64,000 nucleotides of DNA, taken from positions 1 to 64,000 of the forward strand of contig CAYOVG010000001.1 in the NCBI GenBank assembly GCA_964407285.1, given 5' to 3'. The notes under the pieces were generated by a model. That model was not told the origin of the DNA, ran no database searches, and saw nothing but the letters and a program-made list of their open reading frames with translations. Within the stretch, counting starts at the first letter, position 1. Every line of letters starts with the position of its first letter. A program made the position numbers and the translations under genes. This DNA is from CAYOVG01 sp964407285. GTDB lineage: Bacteria > Desulfobacterota > Syntrophobacteria > Syntrophobacterales > Syntrophobacteraceae. Below are positions 44,701-52,854 of the stretch, one piece after another.

Positions 44701-46414
44701 ACGAACCGGTGAAGCCGGTCTCGCTTCGCAGGTCCGTGATGTGAGCGTAGTAAGCCAGACCGCCGACGTAGAAGCTTCCCTCATGCTCCGGTTCGCTGGG
44801 ACAGATTCCCCTTACGTCACCGAGATTCGCAACGTTTTTGGCCGTGCATGAGTTGTCCTGGGTGCCGCCGAGCACGTTTCCGACTTTAAGAGCGCCCTTG
44901 GCGCTGATCTGCTCCAGGTTGCCCACCCTATTGGTCCAGTCTCTGACATTGAGATCCGAGATGGCGTTGGAAACGCCACTGGGCCAGGAACTTCCCGGAA
45001 GATCGTTGGAATCCTTGCTGGGATATTCATCGTTGATGATAATCACAAAATTCTTCTGGCAGTACTGCAGCATGGGGTCTTCCCATCCCCGGCTGGTGGC
45101 CGAGGAATCGTAGAGCGCTTTGAAACCCAAATCGTTATTACCGCAATTATAGTATTCGGGAGTACTCAGCAAAGATTTGAAGTACTTGACCGCCTCGTAG
45201 TACATCTCCCCAACGGGGTCCCAGCCCTTTTGTTCGAAGTCGTTCAGAAATTGGATGATTCCGTCGGAATTGGGAGTGATATTACCGGTCGGATTAATTT
45301 CCGGCTGGTTCCCCTCGTTTATCATCTTCATATTCACGCGCATTATGCCGCCACGGTCGGTCTTACATCCGCTATAGGTCATGAGCCCGAAGTAAGCCTT
45401 ATCCGAAAACTGCTGGATCAGGCCTTCAGGTTTATAAATAGGACTTCCGTTCGTATCCTTGTATTCCTGCGCATTGTCCTCCACGCCGACCGTCGGGTCG
45501 CACACCGACACCGCCACGTGAAACTTGCACGTACCTCCGGTCATGCATGAGTAGGCGGGTGGAAGCGTAGTTGTCACAGGAGGTGGCGTGGTCGTCGATG
45601 GCGGCGGTGTCGGTGGTGGAGGTTTCTTATCCGGAGATATGCCGGAAGATGATGAATGGCGACTCACAAACGATTTGGCCAGCGAAGCAAGCGCCGTGCC
45701 TTTGGACGCCGGACCGGCGCTTTTGTCGATCTCAATTCCGGACCCAACCACTTTCTTCACGGTGAGTGTCGTATCGAGATTGCTGAACTGAACCGTTGCG
45801 CTCTGGGTGGCGGTGACGCCCAGCGAGCTTCTACTGAAAGGGGTGTACAGGGCGGCCGTATCGATATCGACCGTCCTGGTCCACGAGTGACTGCTGTCCG
45901 GAATATTGCCGCGTTCGAGCACCACCAGGTTCGGAGTATCGACAATGCGTCTTCCCCCCATCAGGGCCTTGCGCACGAAATCCGCATGACACATCGTCAG
46001 CCAGTTCAGAAAGTTGCCGCTCCACCGGTCGTTTGCGGTTACGCGATGATTGTTGTTGTAATCCATATACGCCACCGGCACGAAATAATCGTTCGCGGCG
46101 GCGCTGGTAGTACCCGGAGTGCCGTTGTACTCGTATTCCTTCTTGGGATCGAAGTATCCGTAATACTCTTTGTCGTCATTGTATACCGCGTGGCTGTCGT
46201 CGTTATAACCCTTGTAGAAATTTGTATGGTCGTTGCTGAAAAGCAGCAATATCCTCGGTTTCACCGAGTAGGAGGTAAAAATGGGATTCGAAATCCATTC
46301 CTGTTGGATCGGGTAGTCGCAATTGATAGTGGCGTAACAGGAATCCAGGGGCGTCCGGCACAGCGGAAAGCAGACGGCCAGGCAAATTATCAGTGCAACC
46401 ATTTTTCTGTTCAT
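41771..46414 (-). CDS. pilY1: PilY1-like type IV pilus tip adhesin/assembly protein
   Basis: A 1547-residue protein with a signal peptide (MNRKMVALIICLAVCFPLC). The N-terminal half has a von Willebrand-like beginning (KPRILLLFSNDHTN) and a Pro/Thr-rich spacer (PPPPTPPPSTTTPPP). The C-terminal half is the PilY1/PilC beta-propeller (VHSSPTPQAQPMEIYD, YVYAGANDGMLHCFYGG, EVWAFIPQNVLPHLRWL, GWGTVLVGGMGFGG). At least four EF-hand-like calcium loops are visible: DDRNGNGLPD, DTNHDGLLDL, DANGDNVRD and DKDNDETVGSG. The start at 46414 has GGAGGGG upstream. It lies downstream of the pilin gene, as in other minor-pilin operons. PilY1 sits at the pilus tip, promotes assembly and contributes to adhesion and surface sensing. 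Confidence 0.92.
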   Translation of the reverse strand: MNRKMVALIICLAVCFPLCRTPLDSCYATINCDYPIQQEWISNPIFTSYSVKPRILLLFSNDHTNFYKGYNDDSHAVYNDDKEYYGYFDPKKEYEYNGTPGTTSAAANDYFVPVAYMDYNNNHRVTANDRWSGNFLNWLTMCHADFVRKALMGGRRIVDTPNLVVLERGNIPDSSHSWTRTVDIDTAALYTPFSRSSLGVTATQSATVQFSNLDTTLTVKKVVGSGIEIDKSAGPASKGTALASLAKSFVSRHSSSSGISPDKKPPPPTPPPSTTTPPPVTTTLPPAYSCMTGGTCKFHVAVSVCDPTVGVEDNAQEYKDTNGSPIYKPEGLIQQFSDKAYFGLMTYSGCKTDRGGIMRVNMKMINEGNQPEINPTGNITPNSDGIIQFLNDFEQKGWDPVGEMYYEAVKYFKSLLSTPEYYNCGNNDLGFKALYDSSATSRGWEDPMLQYCQKNFVIIINDEYPSKDSNDLPGSSWPSGVSNAISDLNVRDWTNRVGNLEQISAKGALKVGNVLGGTQDNSCTAKNVANLGDVRGICPSEPEHEGSFYVGGLAYYAHITDLRSETGFTGSSQTLTTYAIAFRASSGTYQVPPPPLNQLYLATKYGGFDDRNGNGLPDTGEWEGDTETITVDGASVQVTWPKNFAHAEGGKDFESAMLRILTDIMRKATSGTAAALVTSSQSGIGQLYQAYFKPYDTDGTNEIRWAGFLNALWVDAYGNLREDTNHDGLLDLTVDKIIEIQYDSAAQNTYIYRYSDANGDNVRDTSSAEETVDLTKIKPIWNATEVLGVRTAERKIWTFLDKDNDETVGSGEFLQFTTGTTAGAASLSDLLPFLQVDSSEASDFVDYINAIDSTGNKTTAWNNRGWRSRAMTVKDGTTGLSTTKKYLLGDIVHSSPTPQAQPMEIYDLIYGDSTYNTYYNAYSNRATYVYAGANDGMLHCFYGGVYKSGDYSGTANSVEVAYIDNQGRTLGEEVWAFIPQNVLPHLRWLACEEYSHMYYVDAKPKVIDARIFQDSWENESTATDKHIKGWGTVLVGGMGFGGSPITVSGSFGGGSSSSRTFKSSYFAIDITDPENPVLLWEKVFDDMDFTTSYPSVVRVQKAKDDGTYDKPSDVAYADQKWLLVLGNGPVDFEGNPASGRTGTVYVVDLYTGEVVRTLTTGNTGEFMASAAGVDLGINYDVDAFYIGSSLQTGTATNSVEKTDCSNIPSCGVFGGKMYRVTTVGSGSRPDFNPANWTLSTLFDAGKPVTGAPGLAGVADTSGNYKVDSSGNIVYSATGTNKKTSDPNETPLDTSGMLVDSYGRIYNLWLYFGTGRFYGECDKYNTDQQSFFGVKEPCTSQYGSSCTTTVASADLLNVTNVNVYEDGNSTYVEGLASGTGWSDLVSSVEYQKGFMLNLTVPTTTSTFGSGNKTCILDNPSERVMVKPAIVGGLVIFTSFTPTLDECSFGGGTSELYALYAQTGTAYKENILGTEQKEVTTGGTTKTMTKIKSSVDLGVGMPSQVAVHLGEEDGSVVFTQESTGAIFQQQTGLAQSVRDGVVFWREINN

Positions 46415-46479
46415 AGCCAATCCCCTCCAGTTTTTCCAAAGCGAAGGATTCTCTGTTACGCACATGGAATACATTATGG

Positions 46480-46944
46480 TTAGTGATCTTTAAAGGCCCA
46501 TTCAAACAGGGAGAATTCAAGCGCAGCGGGATTGCTCACCACGGGGAAACTGCTCGTATCGGCAACGGTCAAAGTATCGACTTTGCCGTTAACGGTCTTC
46601 TGCGCGCTTATGGTAAATGTATTGGCGCTTGCGGAACTTATGGCGATCCTATAACCGCTTGGAGTGTTCGTCGAGGCAACGGCGCAATTGTTCCCAAAGG
46701 ATGCCAGGCAACCGATGTTGGTGGCATACTGGTTGTTTTCAGCCCAGTATATTTCCTGCTCCATCTTAGCCCGCATGAGCGCCTCCACCGCTTCCGTCTG
46801 AATCGCCCGGTTCTTTTGATTGATGTATGCGGGCACGGCGACCGCGGACAAAACGGCGATTATTGCAAGCGTCACCATAAGCTCAACCAGGGAAAATCCC
46901 GGTTCTCCCCGAATTCCACTTCGCATTCTTCCAGGTAGCGTCAT
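46480..46944 (-). CDS. Type IV pilin (PilE/PilA-like)
   Basis: A 154-residue prepilin with the type III signal GEPG-FSLVELMVTLAIIAVL: Gly at -1, Phe at +1, Glu at +5, and a hydrophobic N-terminal helix. The globular part contains two Cys (NIGCLASFGNNC) that may form the D-region disulfide, YWAENNQYAT typical of pilins, and an amphipathic end (LFEWAFKDH). Start at 46944 with CAGGAGAAA upstream. It precedes PilY1 by 65 bases, which may indicate that it is a minor pilin (PilE of the PilVWXY1E set) rather than the major subunit, whose gene is not in the window. Confidence 0.9.
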   Translation of the reverse strand: MTLPGRMRSGIRGEPGFSLVELMVTLAIIAVLSAVAVPAYINQKNRAIQTEAVEALMRAKMEQEIYWAENNQYATNIGCLASFGNNCAVASTNTPSGYRIAISSASANTFTISAQKTVNGKVDTLTVADTSSFPVVSNPAALEFSLFEWAFKDH

Positions 46945-46999
46945 AAGCCGTTTCTCCTGTATCCCCGCTTTCGAACGTCCTCACGGGACATCTTGTTAT

Positions 47000-47596
47000 C
47001 TACTTGGACCCCTTCAGCAACTTTCTGTATTCCACTTCAACCTGCGAAGACGTATTGGACGTTCCCGTTCCGGTGGAACTGATGCGGTACAGGAGCACTA
47101 CTCCCCCTGCCGCCCCGTAGCCGATACCTTCGCTTCCAGCCCCGAATTCAGTGGACCCGCCCGAAGAACTGATGGAGGGCCCCTGCCGCCTGACGTTGAC
47201 CTGGGCGCTCAGGCCGGTCTGCGTGCTATTCGGCGCGCTATAGGCAAACCCGCTGCCGTTCACAGTGGTATTGACGCCCAGCACTTCGTTGAGAAAATCT
47301 ACCGCGGCCGTCGTGCTCGACCACGCCAGCCCGGAATTTGCGTCGAATACAGGCACAGCCCTGGTATTGAGGGTGCTGTCCAGCACCTGGATTCCAGGCG
47401 ATATTCCCGCTTCCGCGGTATAGAACGCCATGGTGGCGCTCTTTTCATTGGCCGCTATGCGCGTTTCCATATTTGTCGTATTCGTGGAGAATATGGCGGC
47501 CGAACTGGCCAGAACCAGAATCAAAAAGGCAAGGATGAGCACGGAACCCTGCCGGCTCGACAGATAACGCATGCAGCTCTTACGGAATGTCTTCAT
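47000..47596 (-). CDS. PilX-like minor pilin assembly protein
   Basis: A 198-residue protein starting MKTFRKSCMRYL, with GSVLILAFLILVLASSAAIFSTNTTNMETRIAANEKSA, the PilX N-terminal pattern (S/G cleavage region, long hydrophobic helix, then ETRIAAN-x-x-S-A-x-x-x-FYTAEAG). The signal has SSRQG-SVL rather than the E5 motif, as in other PilX/GspK-type proteins. A strong GGGGAGG site precedes the start at 47596. It lies between pilV and the pilin gene in the minor-pilin operon. Confidence 0.82.
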   Translation of the reverse strand: MKTFRKSCMRYLSSRQGSVLILAFLILVLASSAAIFSTNTTNMETRIAANEKSATMAFYTAEAGISPGIQVLDSTLNTRAVPVFDANSGLAWSSTTAAVDFLNEVLGVNTTVNGSGFAYSAPNSTQTGLSAQVNVRRQGPSISSSGGSTEFGAGSEGIGYGAAGGVVLLYRISSTGTGTSNTSSQVEVEYRKLLKGSK

Positions 47597-47621
47597 CGAT
47601 CGCACCTCCCCTGCGGCCATA

Positions 47622-48050
47622 TTAGAAAACGTTGCCCTTGACGAAATCCAACGTTATCCAGTGGGTTGCGTTCCTCTTGTCCACCCAGGAAACCAGGACC
47701 CTTACGGTTGTATTGTTGGCCATGGGCTGATTCGGGGCGCAATTGTGGTACACGATGAACCGTCCCAGGGTTTGAGTATGGTCCGCGGTAGTCGCACCGC
47801 TTCTCGGGCTGTTCAAACCGCCGAGACCGTTATTGTTGGCGTCGCTTAATTCCGTACTATTGAAGTCGAGCGCCATGAGTTCCTCCACCTTGTCCTGGGC
47901 CAGCCTGTTGGCCTCCGCAAGATCGGCCGAATAGGTGTTGCTTTGGACCGTGGAGATCTGAAGCCGGCTGACCGCCATGAAACCGAATGCGAAGACCGCC
48001 ATTGCAGCGACGACCTCCAGAAGCGTGAATCCATTCCCGGATCTGACCAT
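47622..48050 (-). CDS. PilV-like minor pilin
   Basis: A 142-residue prepilin: MVRSGNG-FTLLEVVAAMAVFAFGFMAVSRLQ, with prepilin peptidase cleavage before Phe and Glu at +5. The pattern LEVVAAMAVFAFG...AVSRLQISTVQSN is that of PilV. A GGGAG site lies before the ATG at 48050. A conserved Cys pair typical of pilins is not obvious (only one Cys in HNCAPN). It lies 25 bases upstream of pilX and 37 bases downstream of pilW. Confidence 0.85.
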   Translation of the reverse strand: MVRSGNGFTLLEVVAAMAVFAFGFMAVSRLQISTVQSNTYSADLAEANRLAQDKVEELMALDFNSTELSDANNNGLGGLNSPRSGATTADHTQTLGRFIVYHNCAPNQPMANNTTVRVLVSWVDKRNATHWITLDFVKGNVF

Positions 48051-48087
48051 ACGAAAGCTCCCGCGGCGCTGTATATCCCGAGGATTA

Positions 48088-48924
48088 CTACAACAGCCCC
48101 ATATTCCTGCACCTTACCGACGTCGTGACGAGACGGTGCCTGTATCTGTCGTTGGGCGTTATCCTCTGGTTTCCCACAACGAATGTTTTGTTTTCCCTGA
48201 ATTCCTTGTCCTGGTGACTGGAACGGCCCAAAATCCAGACCTTTACGGCTCTGACGTCATCCATGCTCACCGTGGAGCCGAAGCTCGCGCCCCCGGAAGC
48301 ATCGGCCGAATCCACCTCACCGCTGCCGTCGGTATCGAGGTTGGTGTCGAGCAGGCCGTCGTTATCGCCGTCAATAGCCCAGTAAGGGTTTGTCCCGCCG
48401 GAATCGAGCCGGCCGTCGCCATTACTGTCGAAAGCGAAGGCAAACCCGATAGCGACGACATTGTCGGCCAGGGGCTGCCAACTGCACGTTCCCCCCGGAC
48501 AGGAGTACATTCGCAGCACGTTATCGGCGGTAACCAGCGCGGCGCCGGCAGTAGACACATTCAACTTGAAGCCCAGAAAGTCGCTCGCGGCGGCCGGCGT
48601 CGCCCTGTTGCTGTAATTGGCCGTAAAGACAACACCAGTCGAAGGATTGTAGGCGATGTTGGCCGCGTTGGTGCTGCTGCTCACAAACCCGAAAGCCCGG
48701 GGAGAATTGGAAAGCGGGTCGTACCCGGCCATCCTGATGTTCTCCACGATTAAACTCAACGCCGCTCTCAGGTTCTGCCCCATCTCGACGCCATCTTCCT
48801 GGGACTGAAAAATCTTTTGCTGAGCGGGGAACACCCTGAAAAGGCTCGCGGCGAAAATGCCCGCAAGCGCCAGGGCCACCAGGAGTTCCACCAATGAAAA
48901 GCCGCTTTGCCGCCTATGCGCCAT
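48088..48924 (-). CDS. PilW-like minor pilin
   Basis: A 278-residue prepilin starting MAHRRQSG-FSLVELLVALALAGIFAASLFRVFPAQQ, with Phe at +1 and Glu at +5. The mature domain has DGVEMGQNLRAALSLIVENIRMAGYDPL, the PilW hallmark, and two Cys in RMYSCPGGTCSW. A loop D-S-N-G-D-G-R-L-D resembles a calcium-binding EF-hand and is followed by DGDNDGLLDTNLDTDGSGEVD, another. The ATG at 48924 is preceded by GGGAGG. It is the second gene of the minor-pilin operon. Confidence 0.88.
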   Translation of the reverse strand: MAHRRQSGFSLVELLVALALAGIFAASLFRVFPAQQKIFQSQEDGVEMGQNLRAALSLIVENIRMAGYDPLSNSPRAFGFVSSSTNAANIAYNPSTGVVFTANYSNRATPAAASDFLGFKLNVSTAGAALVTADNVLRMYSCPGGTCSWQPLADNVVAIGFAFAFDSNGDGRLDSGGTNPYWAIDGDNDGLLDTNLDTDGSGEVDSADASGGASFGSTVSMDDVRAVKVWILGRSSHQDKEFRENKTFVVGNQRITPNDRYRHRLVTTSVRCRNMGLL

Positions 48925-48950
48925 GGACGACCACCTCCCGTCGTAGCCGC

Positions 48951-49529
48951 TTACTGCCACTGGCTTGTCGCGCTGTTCCATTTCCTCATGATCACGGAAC
49001 CCGAACTTTGCGCCCCCACAGCCATGACATTCCCCTCACCATCGATCAGATAGCAAAATCCCGTGCCAACCACCGTTCCTTGAGAGGTGAATTCCGCCAC
49101 CGGCAAACCGGAGGAACCGACTCCCGCGAGGAACGTCACCACACCGGAAAGGGCCGTTCCGTTGACGCCGGCGGTAGCATTGCCCCAGCCGAACGTCACC
49201 TGGTTGCTGTAATCCGTTTCCAAATCCACAACGGGTTCGGTGCTGTTCGTCCACACTATCGACGGACTCGTGGCGGTCCGAATCTGGAAACTGTACCTGT
49301 TGTTGGCGGTGTCAAAGACAATCCTCCATTGCCGGTTCTCCCGAACGGCATTCATCCTCGCCTTCTGCATACCGGCGTAAAGGTCTCTCGCCGCCGCCTT
49401 GATCCGGGTTTGCCCCATCCATGCCCCGAAATCGAACTTGTTGGTGGCGTTGACGAACGCCAGAAAGCCGAGGAGGCCGATGACCACCATCAGTTCAACC
49501 AACGTGAATCCCTTTTGATGTCCTCTCAT
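48951..49529 (-). CDS. FimT/GspH-type minor pilin
   Basis: A 192-residue prepilin starting MRGHQKG-FTLVELMVVIGLLGFLAFVNATNKFDF, with the type III signal (Phe +1, Glu +5). The following AARDLYAGMQKARMNAVRENRQWRIVFD is the GspH/FimT signature. The start at 49529 has GAGG six bases upstream; ATG at 49535 is a close alternative. The longer open frame to 49844 crosses the riboswitch expression region and is rejected. It is the first gene of the minor-pilin operon, downstream of the cyclic di-GMP riboswitch. Confidence 0.87.
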   Translation of the reverse strand: MRGHQKGFTLVELMVVIGLLGFLAFVNATNKFDFGAWMGQTRIKAAARDLYAGMQKARMNAVRENRQWRIVFDTANNRYSFQIRTATSPSIVWTNSTEPVVDLETDYSNQVTFGWGNATAGVNGTALSGVVTFLAGVGSSGLPVAEFTSQGTVVGTGFCYLIDGEGNVMAVGAQSSGSVIMRKWNSATSQWQ

Positions 49530-49784
49530 GTCCATCCTCGTCGGCCCAGTGAAGGACCCTGCTCCAAATGGCGCTTCGGTGAAGCGGATCAGCCGGACGC
49601 AATTGTCTCGAACAGCCGAAACCGATTCTTCCCGCGGACCACGCATATCCATCCCCCGAAGCCGGTGGAGGCTGAAACGCAGTATTCGGGTAAGGCCCGA
49701 TCCGGGGTAGAGGGGGCGATGCGATTGGAAGTAAATTATGCTGGCTCGCTGGCGAAAGAAAACTGGGAAAGCATAAAGCAGCAT

Positions 49785-49824
49785 CTCCCCCGCCGGCTGC
49801 TTCCGGGCAGTCTCCGGCGGGGAG
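49785..49824 (-). terminator. GC-rich hairpin downstream of the riboswitch (expression platform candidate)
   Basis: Read on the minus strand, CTCCCCGCCGG and CCGGCGGGGGAG are inverted arms around a 17-base internal loop with a further short stem. The hairpin lies 14 bases after the aptamer and is followed by a T-containing stretch (GCTTTATGCTTTCC), though not a full T-run. It is probably the element that switches transcription of the pilin operon. Confidence 0.5.
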
Positions 49825-49837
49825 CCGCTATTTTCGC

Positions 49838-49924
49838 CTGGCAACCCTGCTACCGTATCCCCACCTGATCCGGGACTTAGGCCAGAAGCTTTGCGTCCCG
49901 CCCTTTCGGACGGTTTGCCCTTTT
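49838..49924 (-). promoter_or_regulatory. Cyclic di-GMP class I (GEMM-I) riboswitch
   Basis: Read on the minus strand the core elements occur in order: GGGCAAACC (49912-49920), the GAAA tetraloop hairpin GTCCGAAAGGGC, GGGACGCAAAGC (49888-49899), then CTGGCCTAAGTCC and GGTAGCAGGGTTGCC (49840-49854). This is the conserved GEMM-I scaffold: the P2/P3 arms, the tetraloop and its receptor. It lies 310 bases upstream of the FimT gene, so cyclic di-GMP likely controls the minor-pilin/PilY1 operon, as reported for pilin genes in related bacteria. Confidence 0.88.
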
Positions 49925-50386
49925 ACAAACGACTCCAGTCTCTTCCTAAATCGGTTCGCATTCACTTGTCAAGTTATTTCTTCGATACCCCGGGCAATCC
50001 CCCCACTTCCATCCGATTTTCGCTCTATCTTCTCCCGGCGACCGCGGACTGACATGGCGGCGATTCCTTGACGGCGCGCGGCGATAAGCGCCTGAAATGA
50101 ATAGCCCTCCAGTCGGCTGCGTTCAACTCTCAATCCCCGCTTTCCCCAACCCGCAAAGCCTTTCGACACCGGCCCGGGCACTTCCGTGGTTTACCACGGA
50201 AGCGCAGTACGTTAATATTTCCATTACATCTTCCATGCCAGTGGCCCCGCGGCTCGACCGGAAGAAAAGTCGCGCAGCGGCCCGCAAGGCGGCGGAAAGA
50301 TACCGGAGCGGAAAGAAGTTTGAAGAACCGCGGATACTTGCGACGAACTCTCAGTCATCACAATCGATGGAGATAGAGAACCGGCG

Positions 50387-52714
50387 ATGAAAAATGTCTT
50401 TTCGAACGTTCTGGAATTCATCGGCAATACCCCCCTCATCCGCATGAACAGGGTGAACCCGCATCCCAAATCCGTCATATACGCAAAATGGGAGGCCAGG
50501 AACCCGGGAGGCTCCATCAAAGACCGGGCGGCCCTGTCCATGATCGAAGCCGCGGAGAAGGAAGGGACGCTTACCAGGGATAAGATCATCTTGGAAGCCA
50601 CCAGCGGGAATACAGGCATCGGACTCGCCATGGTAGCGGCCGTAAAGGGTTATCGCATACTCCTGGCCATGCCCGAAACCGCCAGCATGGAGAGGCAGAA
50701 GATCCTCAAGGCGCTGGGAGCCGAACTCCTGCTCACGCCGGGCTCCCTCGGCACCGATGGAGCGATAGAAGAAGTTTACAAGCTGGTGCGAGAGGACCCC
50801 GAAAAGTACTACATGCCGGACCAATTCAACAACCCCGCCAACCCCTGCGCCCATTATTACGGCACGGGTCCCGAGATTTACGAACAAACGGACGGCAAGG
50901 TGAACACCGTCGTGGTGACGCTGGGCACCACCGGGACCGCCATGGGAATCCTCCAGGCCATGAAGGAAAAGAACCCTTCCATCGTGGTCGTGGGAATCGA
51001 ACCGTATTCCGGGCACAAGATCCAGGGACTCAAGAATATGAAGGAATCCTACGTTCCGGGAATCTTCGACCGCTACGCGCTGGACCGCATCATCCACGTC
51101 CGCGACGAGGATGCCTTCGAGATGGCCCGCAGGCTGGCGCGGGAAGAGGGGCTCTTCGTCGGAATGAGTTCCGGGGCATGCATGGCCGGAGCGGTCCAGT
51201 TGGCCGCGGAAGGAATGGAGGGACTCATCGTGGCCGTCCTCCCCGACGGCGGAGACCGTTACCTGAGCACCAATCTTTTCACGACCCTGCTGGAACCCGA
51301 TTTCAAGTTCTTCGATTTTCTGCGCCGGGAGAAGATCGATTTCAAGCCCGCGCGGGAGGGAAAGGTCCGGGTCATCGTCACCGGCCCGCCCCTGGACCAG
51401 CCCTTGACGATCCAGGAGTCGCGGCGCTTCCTCGCGGCCGACCTCCTGTGCCGCTTCCTCAAGGCCAGGGGCTTCGACGTCCGGCCCGCGGTGCTCATCC
51501 CCGACTTCGACAGCCGCACCATCCAGGGTTCCCTGACCTCCGGCATGGACCTCCATGCCTACAGCCAAAAACAGATCGATTCCGTCATCGAGGACCTGGA
51601 CCGGCTGGGTATCCGAAGGGCCGACAAGTATCTCAGGACCTCCGAGCACGTGGACGTGATCGTCGAATTCACCCGGAAGCTTCTCGCCAAGGAAGCGGCG
51701 TACGAGAAGCTGCGCTCGGTCTATTTCGACCTTTCGCAGAGCAAGGATTACGGAATACTGTCCGGGATCGACCTCAAGAAGATGCGCCTGGGCACGACCG
51801 TCGACCTGGATGCCTATGAAAAGCTCAACCCCCGGGACTTCACCCTGCTCAAAAGGGCCACACTGGCGGAATTGAAACGCGGAATCTACATAAAGACGGA
51901 TTGGGGGAACGTTCTGCCGACCTGGCACATCGCGGCCGCATCCATCGGAATCCGGGAACTGGGCGTCCCTATCGACATCAAAGTCAGCAGCGTGGACTTT
52001 CTCTTTCCCCACCTCGAGAACCTGCGAGCCATCGGAGAAACCCTCACCGGAAAGCCCTACGCCAACGTATGGATGCTGTGCGAGCAGGTATGGTCGTCGG
52101 ATAAGGACGCAAGGAACCCTGAACGGCATTTGTCGCAGGAGGCCCCCATTCGCGAACTCTGCGGACAGGGCTATTCGCCTTCGGAAATCCGGTACTGGCT
52201 CTTGAGCACTCATTACCGGAAACCGATCCACGCCGCCGTAGAGAACCTCGACAACGCCATCCGGGGCTACCGGAGGTTGAGGGAATTCATCAGCCGGGTC
52301 CATATGGCTCCCCCGGGTAACAGCGAGGGCGGACGGAAAACTCTCCCGGAAGAACTGGTCGCGCTGGAGCAGCGTTTCTTCGACGCGCTGTCGGACGATC
52401 TGAACATCCCCAAGGCCCTGGCGGCGCTCTTCAAATTCGTGCGACAGGTCAACCCGCTTCTGGACGAGGGCGGGTTCGACGAGGAGTACCGCAACCAGGT
52501 GATCGAAACACTGAAGAGGCTCGACGATATTCTCGGAGTGTTCGACCTGGATTTGCGGCCCCTGAGCGCGGAGGAGAAAGCCCTGATAGAGCGGCGCGAA
52601 GAGGCGCGCGGGGAAAAGAACTGGAGCGAAGCGGACAGGCTGAGGGAGGAACTCATCCGGCGCGGCGTCCGGATCGTCGATACCCGGCAGGGATGCCGGT
52701 GGGAGAGGATGTAA
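50387..52714 (+). CDS. Cysteine synthase fused to a degenerate cysteinyl-tRNA-synthetase-like domain
   Basis: A 775-residue two-part protein. Residues 1-310 are a PLP-dependent O-acetylserine sulfhydrylase: GGSIKDRA with PLP Lys45, EATSGNTGIGLA, LGTTGTAMG and GMSSGACMAG. Residues about 325-775 align with class I CysRS: GKVRVIVTGPP...FLAADLLCRFLKARGFDVRP, TWHIAAAS (513-519), PHLEN (541-545), GKPYANVWM, RYWLLSTHYRKPI, and a C-terminal DALSDDLNIPKALAAL...DREELIRRG. Catalytic features are eroded: no HIGH, no KMSKS, and Zn ligands replaced (CysRS Cys28 to Thr332, Cys209 to Ala516, Glu238 to Leu546). So it probably cannot make Cys-tRNA; the domain may bind tRNA or regulate the synthase. The start has GGAGATAGAG upstream. 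A separate intact CysRS should exist elsewhere. Confidence 0.85.
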   Translation: MKNVFSNVLEFIGNTPLIRMNRVNPHPKSVIYAKWEARNPGGSIKDRAALSMIEAAEKEGTLTRDKIILEATSGNTGIGLAMVAAVKGYRILLAMPETASMERQKILKALGAELLLTPGSLGTDGAIEEVYKLVREDPEKYYMPDQFNNPANPCAHYYGTGPEIYEQTDGKVNTVVVTLGTTGTAMGILQAMKEKNPSIVVVGIEPYSGHKIQGLKNMKESYVPGIFDRYALDRIIHVRDEDAFEMARRLAREEGLFVGMSSGACMAGAVQLAAEGMEGLIVAVLPDGGDRYLSTNLFTTLLEPDFKFFDFLRREKIDFKPAREGKVRVIVTGPPLDQPLTIQESRRFLAADLLCRFLKARGFDVRPAVLIPDFDSRTIQGSLTSGMDLHAYSQKQIDSVIEDLDRLGIRRADKYLRTSEHVDVIVEFTRKLLAKEAAYEKLRSVYFDLSQSKDYGILSGIDLKKMRLGTTVDLDAYEKLNPRDFTLLKRATLAELKRGIYIKTDWGNVLPTWHIAAASIGIRELGVPIDIKVSSVDFLFPHLENLRAIGETLTGKPYANVWMLCEQVWSSDKDARNPERHLSQEAPIRELCGQGYSPSEIRYWLLSTHYRKPIHAAVENLDNAIRGYRRLREFISRVHMAPPGNSEGGRKTLPEELVALEQRFFDALSDDLNIPKALAALFKFVRQVNPLLDEGGFDEEYRNQVIETLKRLDDILGVFDLDLRPLSAEEKALIERREEARGEKNWSEADRLREELIRRGVRIVDTRQGCRWERM

Positions 52715-52854
52715 GCCGCGGAGACCGATTTGGTCTCATACAGGATTGTGGGATCGACATACGAAAACGAGACGGAATACAAAACTGAACGAATTGGAAC
52801 CCAACCCTGTTGGGTTCCAACCGGCGCTATGGATCCAGGAGAGCTCTCATCCCT

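Larger units (their letters stand above)
49530..50386. other. Divergent intergenic region containing a riboswitch and hairpin
   Basis: The 857 bases between the minor-pilin operon (minus) and the cysteine synthase fusion gene (plus) hold the riboswitch at 49838-49924 and the hairpin at 49785-49824. No additional gene is called; a 70-residue minus-strand frame at 49969-50181 shows no family pattern or ribosome-binding site. Confidence 0.6.
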
